A stretch of DNA of 64,000 nt. Source: Paenibacillus sp. FSL H7-0357 (GTDB lineage: Bacteria > Bacillota > Bacilli > Paenibacillales > Paenibacillaceae). The position numbers and the translations under genes were made by a program. The stretch lies in assembly GCF_000758525.1 (NCBI RefSeq), contig NZ_CP009241.1, positions 2,914,001-2,978,000 of the forward strand, in the 5' to 3' direction. Shown here piece by piece: positions 26,549-36,668 of this stretch (the first letter of the stretch is position 1; every line of letters starts with the position of its first letter). Under the pieces are notes generated by a model, which did not search any database, was not told where the DNA came from, and saw nothing but the letters and a program-made list of their open reading frames with translations.

Positions 26549-27418
26549 ATGATCAATTTGACAATCGGAGAGAAGGTCTGGCAAGCAGTCGTTTATTTTA
26601 TTCTTATTTTGCTAGCTCTACTTTGCTTACTACCCTTTCTATATGTGGTTGCTGTTTCAGTGACGCCAGAATCGGAAGTGTTAAGAAGAGGAATTGTTAT
26701 CATACCAGAATCCTTTACCTTTCTAGCCTATAAAGAAGTATTCATTTCTCATGGTATCGGGCAGGCGTATAAAATTACATTGTTTCGAACGATAGTAGGC
26801 ACTGCTCTCAATGTGTTCTTTACGGTAATAGCGGCATATCCGTTATCCAAAAAATATTTGCCGGGGCGAAGCCCATTTTTACTATTCATTGTCTTTACCA
26901 TGATGTTTGGGGGAGGATTAATTCCGACTTATTTACTAGTCCGCTCTCTGGGATTGCTAAACAGTCCGTGGGTATTGATTATTCCACATCTCATTAGTGC
27001 ATTTAATCTGGTGATCATTAAAGGCTTTTTCGAGCAATTGCCTGCTGAAATCGAGGAATCAGCGAGGGTAGACGGTGCAAGTGAACTTCAGTCGTTATGG
27101 CGGATCATTTTACCTCTGTCCTTGCCCGTCCTTTCCACAATTTCATTATTTTACGCAGTCGGGCATTGGAACAGTTACTTCGATGCTATTGTTTATATCA
27201 ATGATTCCAACTTAATGCCGCTCCAAGTGATCTTGCGCAACATCCTGCTTAACGTCGCAACACAAAGTGCTGATTCGCTTGCCAATACCGGAGCTGTTAG
27301 TACGTTCGCTATACAAATGGCAGCAGTTGTCGTGACTACAGTTCCGATTTTGATCGTTTACCCATTTATGCAAAAGCATTTTACCAAAGGTGTGCTCTTG
27401 GGATCGGTTAAAGGTTAA
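26549..27418 (+). CDS. Carbohydrate ABC transporter permease, YtcP type (locus A)
   Basis: 289 residues; the partner permease of the MalG/YtcP class, with LLCLLPFLYVVAVSVT as its first membrane helix and the EAA loop ESARVDGASELQSLWRIILPLS. ATG 26549 is chosen because GAGGTGG lies eight bases upstream; ATG 26519 would overlap the previous gene and has no ribosome site. The C terminus HFTKGVLLGSVKG is typical of this subfamily. A short ACGG/CCGT stem (27443-27455) lies between it and the binding-protein gene. Confidence 0.92.
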   Translation: MINLTIGEKVWQAVVYFILILLALLCLLPFLYVVAVSVTPESEVLRRGIVIIPESFTFLAYKEVFISHGIGQAYKITLFRTIVGTALNVFFTVIAAYPLSKKYLPGRSPFLLFIVFTMMFGGGLIPTYLLVRSLGLLNSPWVLIIPHLISAFNLVIIKGFFEQLPAEIEESARVDGASELQSLWRIILPLSLPVLSTISLFYAVGHWNSYFDAIVYINDSNLMPLQVILRNILLNVATQSADSLANTGAVSTFAIQMAAVVVTTVPILIVYPFMQKHFTKGVLLGSVKG

Positions 27419-27484
27419 AAAGATATTCCAACCTGAGTTGTTACGGGAAAACCGTGATAATATAGAAGCAAAGGAGAGGTCATT

Positions 27485-29071
27485 ATGCAACGTAAAGCGA
27501 TTACATTTGCTATTCTGACAGCAATGGTCGGTGTGGGAACGGTATTGTCAGGATGTGGGGAACAAAAAGAGGTTACATCGACTGCTTCGGGTAATTCACA
27601 AGGCCAGTCTAGTCCCTTTGAAACCAAATTGAAAATTTCGATGTTTAACCAAGGCACTTTCAACGCTGCTGCGCCGATTCCTCCCCGTGAAGAAGATATC
27701 CAACGCCAAATGTTGGAGAAAGCAGTGAATATCGACTTGGAAATGATGATTCCTCAATCAGGGCAAGCAACGACTAAATTAAATACGCTCATTGCCGGCG
27801 GAGATATTCCAGATTTGATCTTCTTGAAGAGCCGGGCTGATTTGGCGCAATATTATGACCAAGGCGTTCTTGCGGATTTGACACCGTATCTGGATCAATT
27901 TCCTGAATTACAGAAACGTTTTAGCAACGACTCCTGGGAGGCGATGTCCTATCAAGGAAAAACCATTGGAGTTCCAGGTTATGATAATGTAAACGGTATC
28001 AGTCGAAGCTTCTTCATCCGCAATGATTGGCTGAAAAAGCTGAATATGGAAGTGCCAACGACACCTGACGAGCTATTCGAAGTTATGAAAGCCTTTACAG
28101 AGAAAGACCCGGACGGTAACGGCAAAAACGATACGTACGGATTCATAGGCGGTATGAATAAAGAAGGCAATCTGCAAACCTACGGCTTCGATAGTTTGAT
28201 GTGGATGTTTGGCGTCAATCCTCCCTCAGCCATTGATGTGAAAGACAATAAACCGGTGTTCCTGTTCACCGATCCAAAAATGAAAGAAGCGCTCACTTAT
28301 ATCAATAAAATGATGGAAGCCAAAGTTGTAGATCCAGACTGGGTGACGATGAATACTCCCGATTTGTTGGACCAAAAGTTATTTAAGGGTAAAGTTGGCT
28401 TCATGATAAGAGATGCCCGCAGGCTGGAACCAGATTATCAGCAGAAAATGAAAGAAATCAGTGGAGAGGTGCCGGAATGGATCGTTATTCCTCCAATGAT
28501 AGGTCCTTATGGTGATCAAATTGTAGAGAGAAAATCGTTCCAAGGCAATTCATGGGCCATATCCAAGAAAGCGGATAAGGACAAAATCATTCGTATCTTG
28601 TCCATGCTGAATTATCTCTTTACGGACAAAGAAGCCTATCCGAATTTTGCATACGGAATTAAAGGGATTCATTGGGATTTGGTAGACGGCAAGATCAAAA
28701 ATAAAACCTCCGAATTATCGAAGGAAATGAAAGATAAGTACCTATGGGTCGATCATTATAGAATGCCGCGTCGTGGTGATGATGCTGAGTACTTCAGCTT
28801 CCAGAATCCTAAGACGGCAGAAGCTTTTAAGAACAATCAGAAATACGTTACGGCTACTTTGCCCGGTAATTTATTGACTGAAGACCCGAGCGATTCATTG
28901 GCAGCTGACCGCCAACGTTACATTAATGAAAGCTTGGTCAAATTTATGACTGGCAAAGAACCTCTTTCCAACTGGGAGAATTTCCTCAATACACTGGAAA
29001 CCAAGTTTGACATGCAGAGATATAAGGAGTCAGTAATCAAACAATTTAAAGAAGCAGGCTTAATCAAGTAA
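27485..29071 (+). CDS. Extracellular sugar-binding lipoprotein, LplA/YtcQ type (locus A)
   Basis: 528 residues. Signal peptide with lipobox VLSGC (Cys22) means lipid attachment to the outer face of the membrane. Length and pattern (PDLIFLKSRADLAQYYDQGVLADLTPYLD, TKDPDGNGKNDTYG) match the large solute-binding proteins that deliver oligosaccharides to LplB/YtcP permeases. AAAGGAGAGG precedes the ATG. The sugar is not known. Hairpins lie before it and after it, and a terminator ends the operon at 29179-29210. Confidence 0.92.
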   Translation: MQRKAITFAILTAMVGVGTVLSGCGEQKEVTSTASGNSQGQSSPFETKLKISMFNQGTFNAAAPIPPREEDIQRQMLEKAVNIDLEMMIPQSGQATTKLNTLIAGGDIPDLIFLKSRADLAQYYDQGVLADLTPYLDQFPELQKRFSNDSWEAMSYQGKTIGVPGYDNVNGISRSFFIRNDWLKKLNMEVPTTPDELFEVMKAFTEKDPDGNGKNDTYGFIGGMNKEGNLQTYGFDSLMWMFGVNPPSAIDVKDNKPVFLFTDPKMKEALTYINKMMEAKVVDPDWVTMNTPDLLDQKLFKGKVGFMIRDARRLEPDYQQKMKEISGEVPEWIVIPPMIGPYGDQIVERKSFQGNSWAISKKADKDKIIRILSMLNYLFTDKEAYPNFAYGIKGIHWDLVDGKIKNKTSELSKEMKDKYLWVDHYRMPRRGDDAEYFSFQNPKTAEAFKNNQKYVTATLPGNLLTEDPSDSLAADRQRYINESLVKFMTGKEPLSNWENFLNTLETKFDMQRYKESVIKQFKEAGLIK

Positions 29072-29178
29072 ATCAAGTAGAAACGGCTTCGCCGTCCTTT
29101 TAAAGGACGGTACCGTTTCAGCGAGAAAGATAAGGAACATTTATGCGCGAAGCATATAAATTCTTATCTTTTAAACGA

Positions 29179-29210
29179 AGAGAGTGGCTGTAAATAGCCC
29201 CTCTCTTTAT
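29179..29210 (+). terminator. Terminator after the locus A transporter
   Basis: AGAGAGTGGCT and AGCCCCTCTCT pair around a short loop and are followed by TTTATTGT. A further stem without a T-run (AAACGG...CCGTTT, 29081-29118) precedes it just after the binding-protein stop and may protect the mRNA end. Confidence 0.75.
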
Positions 29211-29259
29211 TGTCATATGTTAGTATTTGTTTAATACAGATTTAAAAGGAAGATGCTCG

Positions 29260-30999
29260 ATGCGAAGAAGAATCAGCTTGCCTTTAAAATTATTTTTTAT
29301 CGTGTTTGCATTTGTATTAAGCTGCATAATCTTGATAAGCCAATTGTCTTATCGCTATGTCCAAAAGGAAATAAGAACCACTGACATTTATTACACTAAC
29401 CAAATACTTGACAAGATAGACCAGTATTTCACAGTTAATTTTTCCTCCTTCCAGACGATCCTGTTCTCGGTCGAGTCATCGGTGAAAGCCAACATTGACA
29501 ATACGGACGTGATTAAAAAGCAATTAAGAGAGCTGTATGAACTCAACAGTAATTACGTCAGTAATATTTATTTGATCAAAAGCGATTTATCCATCCTAGG
29601 CGGAAGTACACCTACCCGAATATTTGATGAACCTTTATCTGAAAGAGAACCATTGTTTGATGCAGCTGACAAGAACAGAAGGATTACATTTGTCAGTGAT
29701 CCTTACAAATCTAAATATTCCGGCTGGACAGTTACGATGGTTCGATATCTGAACGGCGCTCCGTTTCCTATGGCCATTGCGGTAGATTTGGATCTAAATT
29801 CCATTGAAGAAACCTTGTTCAAGATTAATAAAAAAGAACAAATGAATTTGGCTCTAATCACCGCATCGGGAAAAATCATTGCCGGATTTTCGGAAAATAA
29901 AGGACCACTGAATATTCAAGATCATACTTTTTCAATCGGGGAAACGTCAGCGGAACAACTTCTGGATACTACAGAAACAAGCCTTCAACTGCATACCAAG
30001 GATGGTATTCCGGTCTCCCTTCTGAAAAAACCGACTGAGAAATTCAACTGGACCATCATCTCGATCAACGATGAATCACGCTTGAAAGCTGCTTTGTCCA
30101 GATTGGAAACCTATTATATCGGGCTTCTAGCTGCAGGTTTTCTCTTAAGCCTGTTCATTTCCTTTTTTATTGCCAAATATATAAGGACCCCACTCTATGC
30201 GCTAAAAACAAAAATGAAGCGGGTGGAGCAAGGCTCCCTCACAACTACAATATCAATTAACCGAAACGATGAGTTTGGAGATCTCTCCCGAGCATTCGAT
30301 CGTATGCTGCAGCAAATTGTGGAACTGATTCGGGGAGCAGAGCTTCATAATGAACTTGAACGCAAGCTGGAAATTCAAGTGCTGCAGTCTCAAATAAACC
30401 CTCATTTTCTGTATAACACGCTTGGTTCTATCAGCAATGTCATACGACTCGGACAAATAGAGAAAGTAGATGTGGTGATCGAGTCTCTCATTTCAATATT
30501 GGAATATGGGATAGCCGACGCTTCGGAGAAGGTATCACTGCGTCAGGAATTGCAAAATGTATCGGACTATATCGCGATCCAGAACATCCGCTATAACAGA
30601 AACTTCCACTTAATCGAAAATATCGAAGCAGGGCTAATAGATTTTCCGGTTTTTCGAATGCTGCTGCAGCCCCTTGTGGAGAATAGTATCTTCCATGGTT
30701 ATAACGGTGGGGGGATCGAAGGCCCTATTACTATTCATGCGTACAGGGAGAGCGGCAATGTCATCATAGAAGTAGTTGATAAGGGCGAGGGGATTCCAAC
30801 TGATAAAATAAAGCATATTTTAATTTCAGAACCGGGGGATGTGGAATTGAAAAGGAAAAGAATCGGGTTAAACAATATTCATGACCGAATCAGACTTCAC
30901 TACGGAGAACAGTTCGGGCTCCAAATCATAAGCATACCTAAGGAAATAACCCGGGTTCGCGCCTTATTCCCAGCAGGCTTATTTAAAGGAGATGCATGA
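29260..30999 (+). CDS. Sensor histidine kinase, YesM family (locus A)
   Basis: 579 residues. One N-terminal membrane helix (about 9-30), an extracellular sensor domain to about 280, a second helix (about 285-306), HAMP (YIRTPLYALKTKMKRVEQG), then the His_kinase core QINPHFLYNTLGSI with phospho-acceptor His382, and a HATPase with VENSIFHG, DKGEGIP and GIGLNNIHDR. It signals to the response regulator whose gene overlaps its stop. ATG 29260 has AAAAGGAAG upstream; the longer frame from TTG 29227 does not. TTAGTATTTGTT occurs just upstream (29220-29231). Confidence 0.92.
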   Translation: MRRRISLPLKLFFIVFAFVLSCIILISQLSYRYVQKEIRTTDIYYTNQILDKIDQYFTVNFSSFQTILFSVESSVKANIDNTDVIKKQLRELYELNSNYVSNIYLIKSDLSILGGSTPTRIFDEPLSEREPLFDAADKNRRITFVSDPYKSKYSGWTVTMVRYLNGAPFPMAIAVDLDLNSIEETLFKINKKEQMNLALITASGKIIAGFSENKGPLNIQDHTFSIGETSAEQLLDTTETSLQLHTKDGIPVSLLKKPTEKFNWTIISINDESRLKAALSRLETYYIGLLAAGFLLSLFISFFIAKYIRTPLYALKTKMKRVEQGSLTTTISINRNDEFGDLSRAFDRMLQQIVELIRGAELHNELERKLEIQVLQSQINPHFLYNTLGSISNVIRLGQIEKVDVVIESLISILEYGIADASEKVSLRQELQNVSDYIAIQNIRYNRNFHLIENIEAGLIDFPVFRMLLQPLVENSIFHGYNGGGIEGPITIHAYRESGNVIIEVVDKGEGIPTDKIKHILISEPGDVELKRKRIGLNNIHDRIRLHYGEQFGLQIISIPKEITRVRALFPAGLFKGDA

Positions 31000-32621
31000 T
31001 GATGAGAGACTACACCTGCTTCATTGTTGACGATGAAGATCTAATCATTCAGAGATTGGAATTGTTTTTTCACGAGCTCTCCCTTAGGGATAGGCGATTT
31101 CATTTAGTGGGAAAAGCGAATAATGGGCTGAAGGGGCTAGAGGAGATCGTAAAGCTTAAGCCGGATATCGTGATATCTGATATCGTCATGCCGCGAATGG
31201 ATGGGATTTCCATGATTGAGCAGCTAAAGCCAAAGCTTCCCCATACCCAATTCATTCTTTTGACCGCTTATTCATCTTTTGAATACGCCCAGAGAGCTAT
31301 TCAAGCCAACGTATTGGAGTACATTGTTAAGGTTCCGCTTAGGGACGCGGATTTGGATCGAGCTTTAGATAAGGCAGCCGGGATTTTAAATGAGGTAAAG
31401 AAAAAAGAATCGGAATTTCAATCGTTAAACGTATCCGTGCTTGAAAATAAATATAGAGTCCGCAAGCAATTTTTTAACGAGCTTATCAGGGGCGAAATTC
31501 CTTCTCATCGGGCATCGGATTTTGCCAATCGCATGCAGTTCCATTTCTTTCAAGCCAACTATCGCTGCTTCATTGTCGAAATGAATATGTATGAAAGTTT
31601 CCGAAACGATTATTCAGCGTCTGATCAGAACATATTGAGGTATGCGATTACAAATATAATCGAAGAAACGGTGATGAATGGTGGCAGTGGTGTAGCTGCG
31701 GATCTATCCGATAATCGTTTTATTGGCTTTCTTTCCTGGGAAAATAATCGCAGTGATCTGGAAACGGAATATGATTGCCAGACATTGGGGGGGCAGATCG
31801 TCTCTCATTTGCATCAATATTTGAATCAAAGGGTATCCGTCGCTTTTGGAGGTCAGCACCGAGGCTGGGAATCCATCAAACAAGCTTACACGGAAGCACA
31901 AAATGTGAGTGATGATTTCTATTATCATACAGAGAAAGTAGTAAAAACACCCATGCATCGGTTCCATTACCATAATGACAGAAAAGAAGAATTTCAGCAG
32001 AAACTGGCTGATTTTCTTGCTGGGGTGAAAAGAAAGGTTTCCAAGGAAGAGCTGGAGAAAGCATTTGCTGATCTGAACCAATTTGTTACGGACCATAAAA
32101 TCCATAAGTCCATCATGGCGCCTATGCTAAGAGACTTGTACAGAGACATTATTGTGAAATTTAAATCGGGGAACAAGTTGACGACGGAAGTAGCAGAGTT
32201 TCCCATAGAATTTTTAGCTTTTCGGGAGCAGCTTGCCTATATTGGCGACTTTACCTTCGAATATGTACATGCTGGCCAACTTTTACATCGTATAGAAATC
32301 ATGAGTGCTATGCGGTTTATAGAGAAAAATCTGAAACAGCGATTAACGCTCGAGGCGATTGCCGAGGAAGTGAATTTAGCTCCATCGTATTTTAGCAGCT
32401 TATTCAAAAAAACAATGAACGAGGGCGTTATCAGCTACATCAATCGTAAAAAAATCCAATTAGCTCTCGAGCTGTTAAATGTTCAGGATTATTCTATTTT
32501 GGAATTGTGCGAGGAAGTAGGAATTGTGAATGAAGGTTATTTTTGCAAATTATTTAAAGAATATACGGGTGATACTCCTAAGCAATATCGGATAAAAATG
32601 ACACGGTATGAATCCAAATAA
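30996..32621 (+). CDS. Response regulator with AraC-type DNA-binding domain, YesN family (locus A)
   Basis: 541 residues. Receiver domain 1-125 with the acidic pair DDE (12-14) and phospho-acceptor Asp62 in VISDIVMPRMDG. The switch Lys context is VKVP instead of the usual LKP. A middle linker region of about 300 residues is typical of YesN proteins. The C-terminal two-helix-turn-helix AraC domain is LTLEAIAEEVNLAPSYFSSLFKK ... ILELCEEVGIVNEGYFCKLFKEYTGDTPKQYR. ATG 30996 overlaps the kinase stop by four bases. It probably activates the locus A transporter and the two enzymes downstream. Confidence 0.92.
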   Translation: MMMRDYTCFIVDDEDLIIQRLELFFHELSLRDRRFHLVGKANNGLKGLEEIVKLKPDIVISDIVMPRMDGISMIEQLKPKLPHTQFILLTAYSSFEYAQRAIQANVLEYIVKVPLRDADLDRALDKAAGILNEVKKKESEFQSLNVSVLENKYRVRKQFFNELIRGEIPSHRASDFANRMQFHFFQANYRCFIVEMNMYESFRNDYSASDQNILRYAITNIIEETVMNGGSGVAADLSDNRFIGFLSWENNRSDLETEYDCQTLGGQIVSHLHQYLNQRVSVAFGGQHRGWESIKQAYTEAQNVSDDFYYHTEKVVKTPMHRFHYHNDRKEEFQQKLADFLAGVKRKVSKEELEKAFADLNQFVTDHKIHKSIMAPMLRDLYRDIIVKFKSGNKLTTEVAEFPIEFLAFREQLAYIGDFTFEYVHAGQLLHRIEIMSAMRFIEKNLKQRLTLEAIAEEVNLAPSYFSSLFKKTMNEGVISYINRKKIQLALELLNVQDYSILELCEEVGIVNEGYFCKLFKEYTGDTPKQYRIKMTRYESK

Positions 32622-32720
32622 GGTTGCAAAAAATGTGTGATTTTTTCGCGAAATCATGTAAAAAAAAGGGGAGCAAAAGGATTACCATGATAGAAGGATC
32701 TAATCATGGAGGTTATCAAA

Positions 32721-34937
32721 ATGGAGCTTATTAAAGCAGATGTAACCGTCGTCGGCGGAGGTATTGCCGGGATATGCGCTGCCATTGCTGCCGCACGCCA
32801 AGGGCTGCAGGTTTCACTTATTAATGATCGGCCGGTTCTTGGGGGAAATGCGAGCAGCGAGGTCAGGGTTCATATCAACGGGTCGGCATATCTCGGAAAC
32901 AGTCCATCCTATTATGCACGCGAAGGAGGGTTGGTGGAAGAACTCAAGTTGAAGATTTTCCACTATAATCCGTTATACAACAAGAAGCTGATGCTTTCAC
33001 TTTCGGATACGGTCTTGTTGGATATGGTTTATGCTGAGCCTAACATTTCTCTATTTCTGAATACATGCGTGCATAAAACGGGCATGGAGAACGGCAGAAT
33101 TAAATGGGTGGAGGGCCTTCAATTGGCTTCCGAAAGGAAATTTCGTTTTGAAAGCCGAACCTATATTGATTGCTCCGGAGATGGAGTTGTCGGATATCAG
33201 GCAGGTGCTCTCTTCCGATGGGGGAGAGAAGGGAAACATGAATACAAGGAAGAATTGGCTCCTGAAGTGGCTGACCATTACACCATGGGCGATACGATCC
33301 TGTTTCAAGCCCGTGATGTAGGATATTCCGTTCCATACCAAAGACCTGGCTTTGCGTATGATATTACGAAGTTGGCCTTTTTCGATAGTATCAGAAAAGG
33401 CTTAAACCATCGGGCTTTTCCAAGAAAAATCAACGGGCTTGGCGGATTGTGGTGGCTGGAATACGGCGGACATATGGATATTATCAAAAATAATGAAGAC
33501 ATCGCGTTGGAGCTGCGGAAATTGGTGTACGGGATTTGGGATTATCTCAAAAATAGTGGTGAATTTGATGATGTAGACAATCTCATTTTGGATTATGTAT
33601 GCCCGATCCCGGGAAAGCGGGAGTCGAGGCGGTTTATTGGGGATCACATGTTGTCTCAGAACGATCTTACAGCAAAGCCGCATTTCGAAGATGCTGTATC
33701 AGTCGGTGGATGGTACATGGATCTACATGCTAATAAGGGCATCTACGATGAGGGGCCGGCTACAGCTTGGAATTTCGTGCCTGGATTGTACAATATCCCT
33801 TTCCGCAGTTTATATTCACGAAATATTCCTAATCTCATGTTCGCTGGTCGCAATATAAGTGCTACCCATGTGGCTTTCGGATCTACAAGGGTAATGGCAA
33901 CCTGCGGTTGTATGGGGCAGGCGGTTGGAACGGCTGCTTCGTTATGCTTGAAATATGAGATAGACCCCGCCACTATAGTCGAAGCTCATATGGGGGAGCT
34001 GCAAGCGCTGCTGCTTCGAGATGGGCAAACCATTGTAGGCCTTCAAGAGGAATTGGAGCCTTACTTCGCTGACGGATTAACTATTAGTGCCTCGTCTCAG
34101 CGTAGCTATGACAATCTTCATCCAACCGAAGAGATTTCCTTGGAGAAAGGGTTATGTCTGGTCTTGCCGATTCAGACATCCGTGGCTGAAAGTGTACGGA
34201 TCAAAATTAAAAATAGGTCCAAGCATTCGGGAATTCTACATGTGAAGCTGTTTGGCGGGGAGCGGAAGGAAAACTACATTCCAACCAGCGAGTTGAGAGG
34301 CTACCGCTTGGTTATTACAGCCGGTCATGACGACTGGATTACGCTAGACTTGGACTGCAAGAAACCGGCTGACGACAAAATTTACATCGTATTGGAGGGC
34401 ACGGCGAGCCTTGCCATATACGGTAATGAAGAGAAAATGACAGGAGCTGTCAGCTTCTATTATAGACCGGAAGAGCCGTCCAGACTGAAGAAATTTAATA
34501 AGAGCATTTGCTTCAAGGATCTGTTACCATCCCAGAATATGTATAGTCCTGAAAATGTCGTTAACGGCTTCTCCAGACCTTATGGTCTGCCGAACGGCTG
34601 GATTTCTAAACGTACGGATGGACAGGAATGGTTGGAATTCTGTTTTGCCAGCCCCAAAAATCTGGACGAAATCCAGCTTGTTTTCAATTCGCAGCTGGAT
34701 TTGGAGCATTTCGACGATCCGATCGAGTCCCTTATCCAAGATTATGCTATGACCATAACCTTTGAAGACGGAAGCGAGAGGGAAATCATAACTCGTGGGA
34801 ATTATCTCACCTTGAATAAACATAAGGTGGAGGCGAAAGATGTAACCCGAATCCGCTTCGATTTCTGTGCAACTTATGGTTCGCCTTATTTTGAAGTGTT
34901 TGCTGTAAAATTGTTTGCTCCTAAAATCGATAAATGA
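32721..34937 (+). CDS. FAD-dependent oxidoreductase (FAD_oxidored family), locus A
   Basis: 738 residues. The N-terminal dinucleotide fold VVGGGIAGICAA (10-21), then RPVLGGNASSEVRVHI and IDCSGDGVVGYQAGA, match the FAD_oxidored (PF12831) family; GRNISATHVAFGSTRVMATCGCMGQAVG is the conserved C-terminal FAD-binding block. From about residue 450 an extra beta-rich region is present that could bind carbohydrate. No signal peptide, so cytoplasmic. ATG 32721 follows GGAGG; ATG 32706 does not. Homologues sit in polysaccharide loci with unknown reactions, probably oxidation of a sugar or derivative. The stop overlaps the upstream end of the next frame. Confidence 0.85.
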   Translation: MELIKADVTVVGGGIAGICAAIAAARQGLQVSLINDRPVLGGNASSEVRVHINGSAYLGNSPSYYAREGGLVEELKLKIFHYNPLYNKKLMLSLSDTVLLDMVYAEPNISLFLNTCVHKTGMENGRIKWVEGLQLASERKFRFESRTYIDCSGDGVVGYQAGALFRWGREGKHEYKEELAPEVADHYTMGDTILFQARDVGYSVPYQRPGFAYDITKLAFFDSIRKGLNHRAFPRKINGLGGLWWLEYGGHMDIIKNNEDIALELRKLVYGIWDYLKNSGEFDDVDNLILDYVCPIPGKRESRRFIGDHMLSQNDLTAKPHFEDAVSVGGWYMDLHANKGIYDEGPATAWNFVPGLYNIPFRSLYSRNIPNLMFAGRNISATHVAFGSTRVMATCGCMGQAVGTAASLCLKYEIDPATIVEAHMGELQALLLRDGQTIVGLQEELEPYFADGLTISASSQRSYDNLHPTEEISLEKGLCLVLPIQTSVAESVRIKIKNRSKHSGILHVKLFGGERKENYIPTSELRGYRLVITAGHDDWITLDLDCKKPADDKIYIVLEGTASLAIYGNEEKMTGAVSFYYRPEEPSRLKKFNKSICFKDLLPSQNMYSPENVVNGFSRPYGLPNGWISKRTDGQEWLEFCFASPKNLDEIQLVFNSQLDLEHFDDPIESLIQDYAMTITFEDGSEREIITRGNYLTLNKHKVEAKDVTRIRFDFCATYGSPYFEVFAVKLFAPKIDK

Positions 34938-34954
34938 GGACAGGTGAAGTCACG

Positions 34955-36163
34955 ATGAAGGAATTATTCCCTCGTAAAGGGCTCCCTAATATAATTCAAA
35001 AATTGGAAAATGGGGATACCGTAACAATCGTCTATTTCGGCGGCAGTAATACGCGTTCTGAAGGCTACAGGGTCATGACGGCGGATTGGCTTCGTAAGCA
35101 ATATCCTAAGGCGGATATCCGCTCTGTGAATGCAGGCATTAATGGGACAGGATCGGATTTGGGCTGTGCCCGTTTAGAGACAGATGTACTGCGTCATCGG
35201 CCTGATCTAGTATTTGTTGAATTTGTTGGTAATGATGGCGGAGAGCCCGAATCCAAGGCGCGGATCGAAGGGATTGTCCGTCAGATCCGCAAGCGGAGCC
35301 GGTTTACCGATATCCTGTTCGTTTATACGCTGAAGGAGCGGGATGTGGCCTTATTTCAGTCTGGGGAATACCAGAAGGGGGCTCTAATGCAAGAGGAAGT
35401 GGCCGACTATTACGGTATTCCTTCGATTCATCTGGGCGTAGCCGTCAGTCACTTGGTATCGGAGGGGAAACTCGTTTTTACCTCAAGGGAAGACGTGTCC
35501 ATTTCCGGAGCCGTTGTTTTTACACATGATTCGATCCATCCGACTATTCCCGAAGGACACCAGATTTACACGGATACGATCACCCGGTCATTTGAGAAAA
35601 TTAGAGAACTTCAAGATCATCCGGGAAGGTCAGTACATCACTTACCTCAGAATCCGTTGGTCCCGGCTAATCCTTGGGAGTATGCGACCATGCAGTCACT
35701 GGATAGTCTTACCGATTTTTCCGCAGGATGGTCTTACATGACTCCCGATGATTGTGCTTTAGTGCGCGAGTACAATTGGTTGTTTCCCGGCCTGTGGCGA
35801 GCAGTCGATCCTGGAGAAGCTATTACGGTGCAGTTCGAGGGAACCCACATCGGGTTATTCGATATCGGGGGGCCGGATTCTGGGAGATTGAAGGTGTCGG
35901 TGGATGGTGGGGAACCCTTTGTTGTCGATCGATTCACACTACACAACGATCATAATCGTAATCAGTATGTATTCTTGCCGGAGCTCCCGAATGGGAAACA
36001 TACGGTTCGCTTCGAAGTCGATACCGAGAAGACAGACAAAGCGGCCGTGTTTGAGGCATGCGGCAATGAACGAAGTAGAGAGCATGTTCGGCAGCATCCA
36101 GATTGGTATGATCAAACGGTGATCCAGCTTGGGAAGTTGTTATTGGTGCAGCCGCCATTATAA
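34955..36163 (+). CDS. SGNH/GDSL-type hydrolase, locus A
   Basis: 402 residues, cytoplasmic. SGNH blocks: FGGSNTRSEG with Ser31 as nucleophile, VNAGINGTGSD, EFVGNDGG (Asn of block III) and HDSIHPTIPEGH (Asp/His of block V). These enzymes are usually esterases, commonly sugar deacetylases in polysaccharide loci. A C-terminal beta-rich region (about 250-400) with FEGTHIGLFDIGGPDSGRLKV resembles the C-terminal modules of other GDSL carbohydrate esterases. Start ATG 34955 has AGGTGA seven bases upstream; it lies 17 bp after the oxidoreductase stop, in the same operon, and is followed by a strong terminator. Confidence 0.82.
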   Translation: MKELFPRKGLPNIIQKLENGDTVTIVYFGGSNTRSEGYRVMTADWLRKQYPKADIRSVNAGINGTGSDLGCARLETDVLRHRPDLVFVEFVGNDGGEPESKARIEGIVRQIRKRSRFTDILFVYTLKERDVALFQSGEYQKGALMQEEVADYYGIPSIHLGVAVSHLVSEGKLVFTSREDVSISGAVVFTHDSIHPTIPEGHQIYTDTITRSFEKIRELQDHPGRSVHHLPQNPLVPANPWEYATMQSLDSLTDFSAGWSYMTPDDCALVREYNWLFPGLWRAVDPGEAITVQFEGTHIGLFDIGGPDSGRLKVSVDGGEPFVVDRFTLHNDHNRNQYVFLPELPNGKHTVRFEVDTEKTDKAAVFEACGNERSREHVRQHPDWYDQTVIQLGKLLLVQPPL

Positions 36164-36191
36164 TTAATCATTAGGTTTGTCTACTTGGAAG

Positions 36192-36248
36192 ACCTACATC
36201 ATAACTGACTGCAGTTGAGCGGTGAGTTATGATGTAGGTTTCTTTATT
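36192..36248 (+). terminator. Strong terminator at the end of locus A
   Basis: ACCTACATCATAACT (36192-36206) and AGTTATGATGTAGGT (36225-36239) pair perfectly, followed by TTCTTTATT. Confidence 0.9.
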
Positions 36249-36255
36249 ACTGAAA

Positions 36256-36289
36256 ATCTTATAAGAAATTCTAGGAATTAAAGAAATTT
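36256..36289. repeat. Upstream element of locus A, orphan copy 2
   Basis: Shares ATCTTATAAGAAATTCT and a near match of the next 17 bases with 25502-25535. No transporter gene follows this copy; the DNA up to 36668 is degenerate. Confidence 0.5.
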
Positions 36290-36668
36290 CATGGTCATGT
36301 GACATGCTAAGATTGTACTAGATTAACCATATTCCTCCTTCGGAAATAACTGAGGCTATAAGCACAGAAAGTTTGAGTTAGAAATGTCATTTATATGACA
36401 AGGAGGGATGGTCAGTGGACTGGTTAAGCAAAAAACATGGGTAAAAGCGGATGAACTTTATACCAAAGCGTAGAGTCAATAATATAGGGAGCCGGAATTC
36501 CCCTCATATTATTGGGTCAATACCTTGCCGGAACATGTATATCCCTGAAATTATGAAGAGGGTAGCTTATTTTAAAGACCCCAGCATGCTAGGGATCTTC
36601 TTAGGTGAACTAAGGGTTAATTTGCTACAGCCGCCAGATCAATTCAGCAAAGTTTTAACAGGCTCTGT
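36290..36668. other. Degenerate intergenic region
   Basis: About 380 bases with two GTCA...TGAC dyads (near 36294 and GTCATTTATATGAC at 36387-36400), a GGAGG (36402-36406) before a ten-codon frame, and a 73-codon open frame (36451-36672) with no ribosome site or recognisable family. Probably the remains of a lost operon head; no gene is called. Confidence 0.4.
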
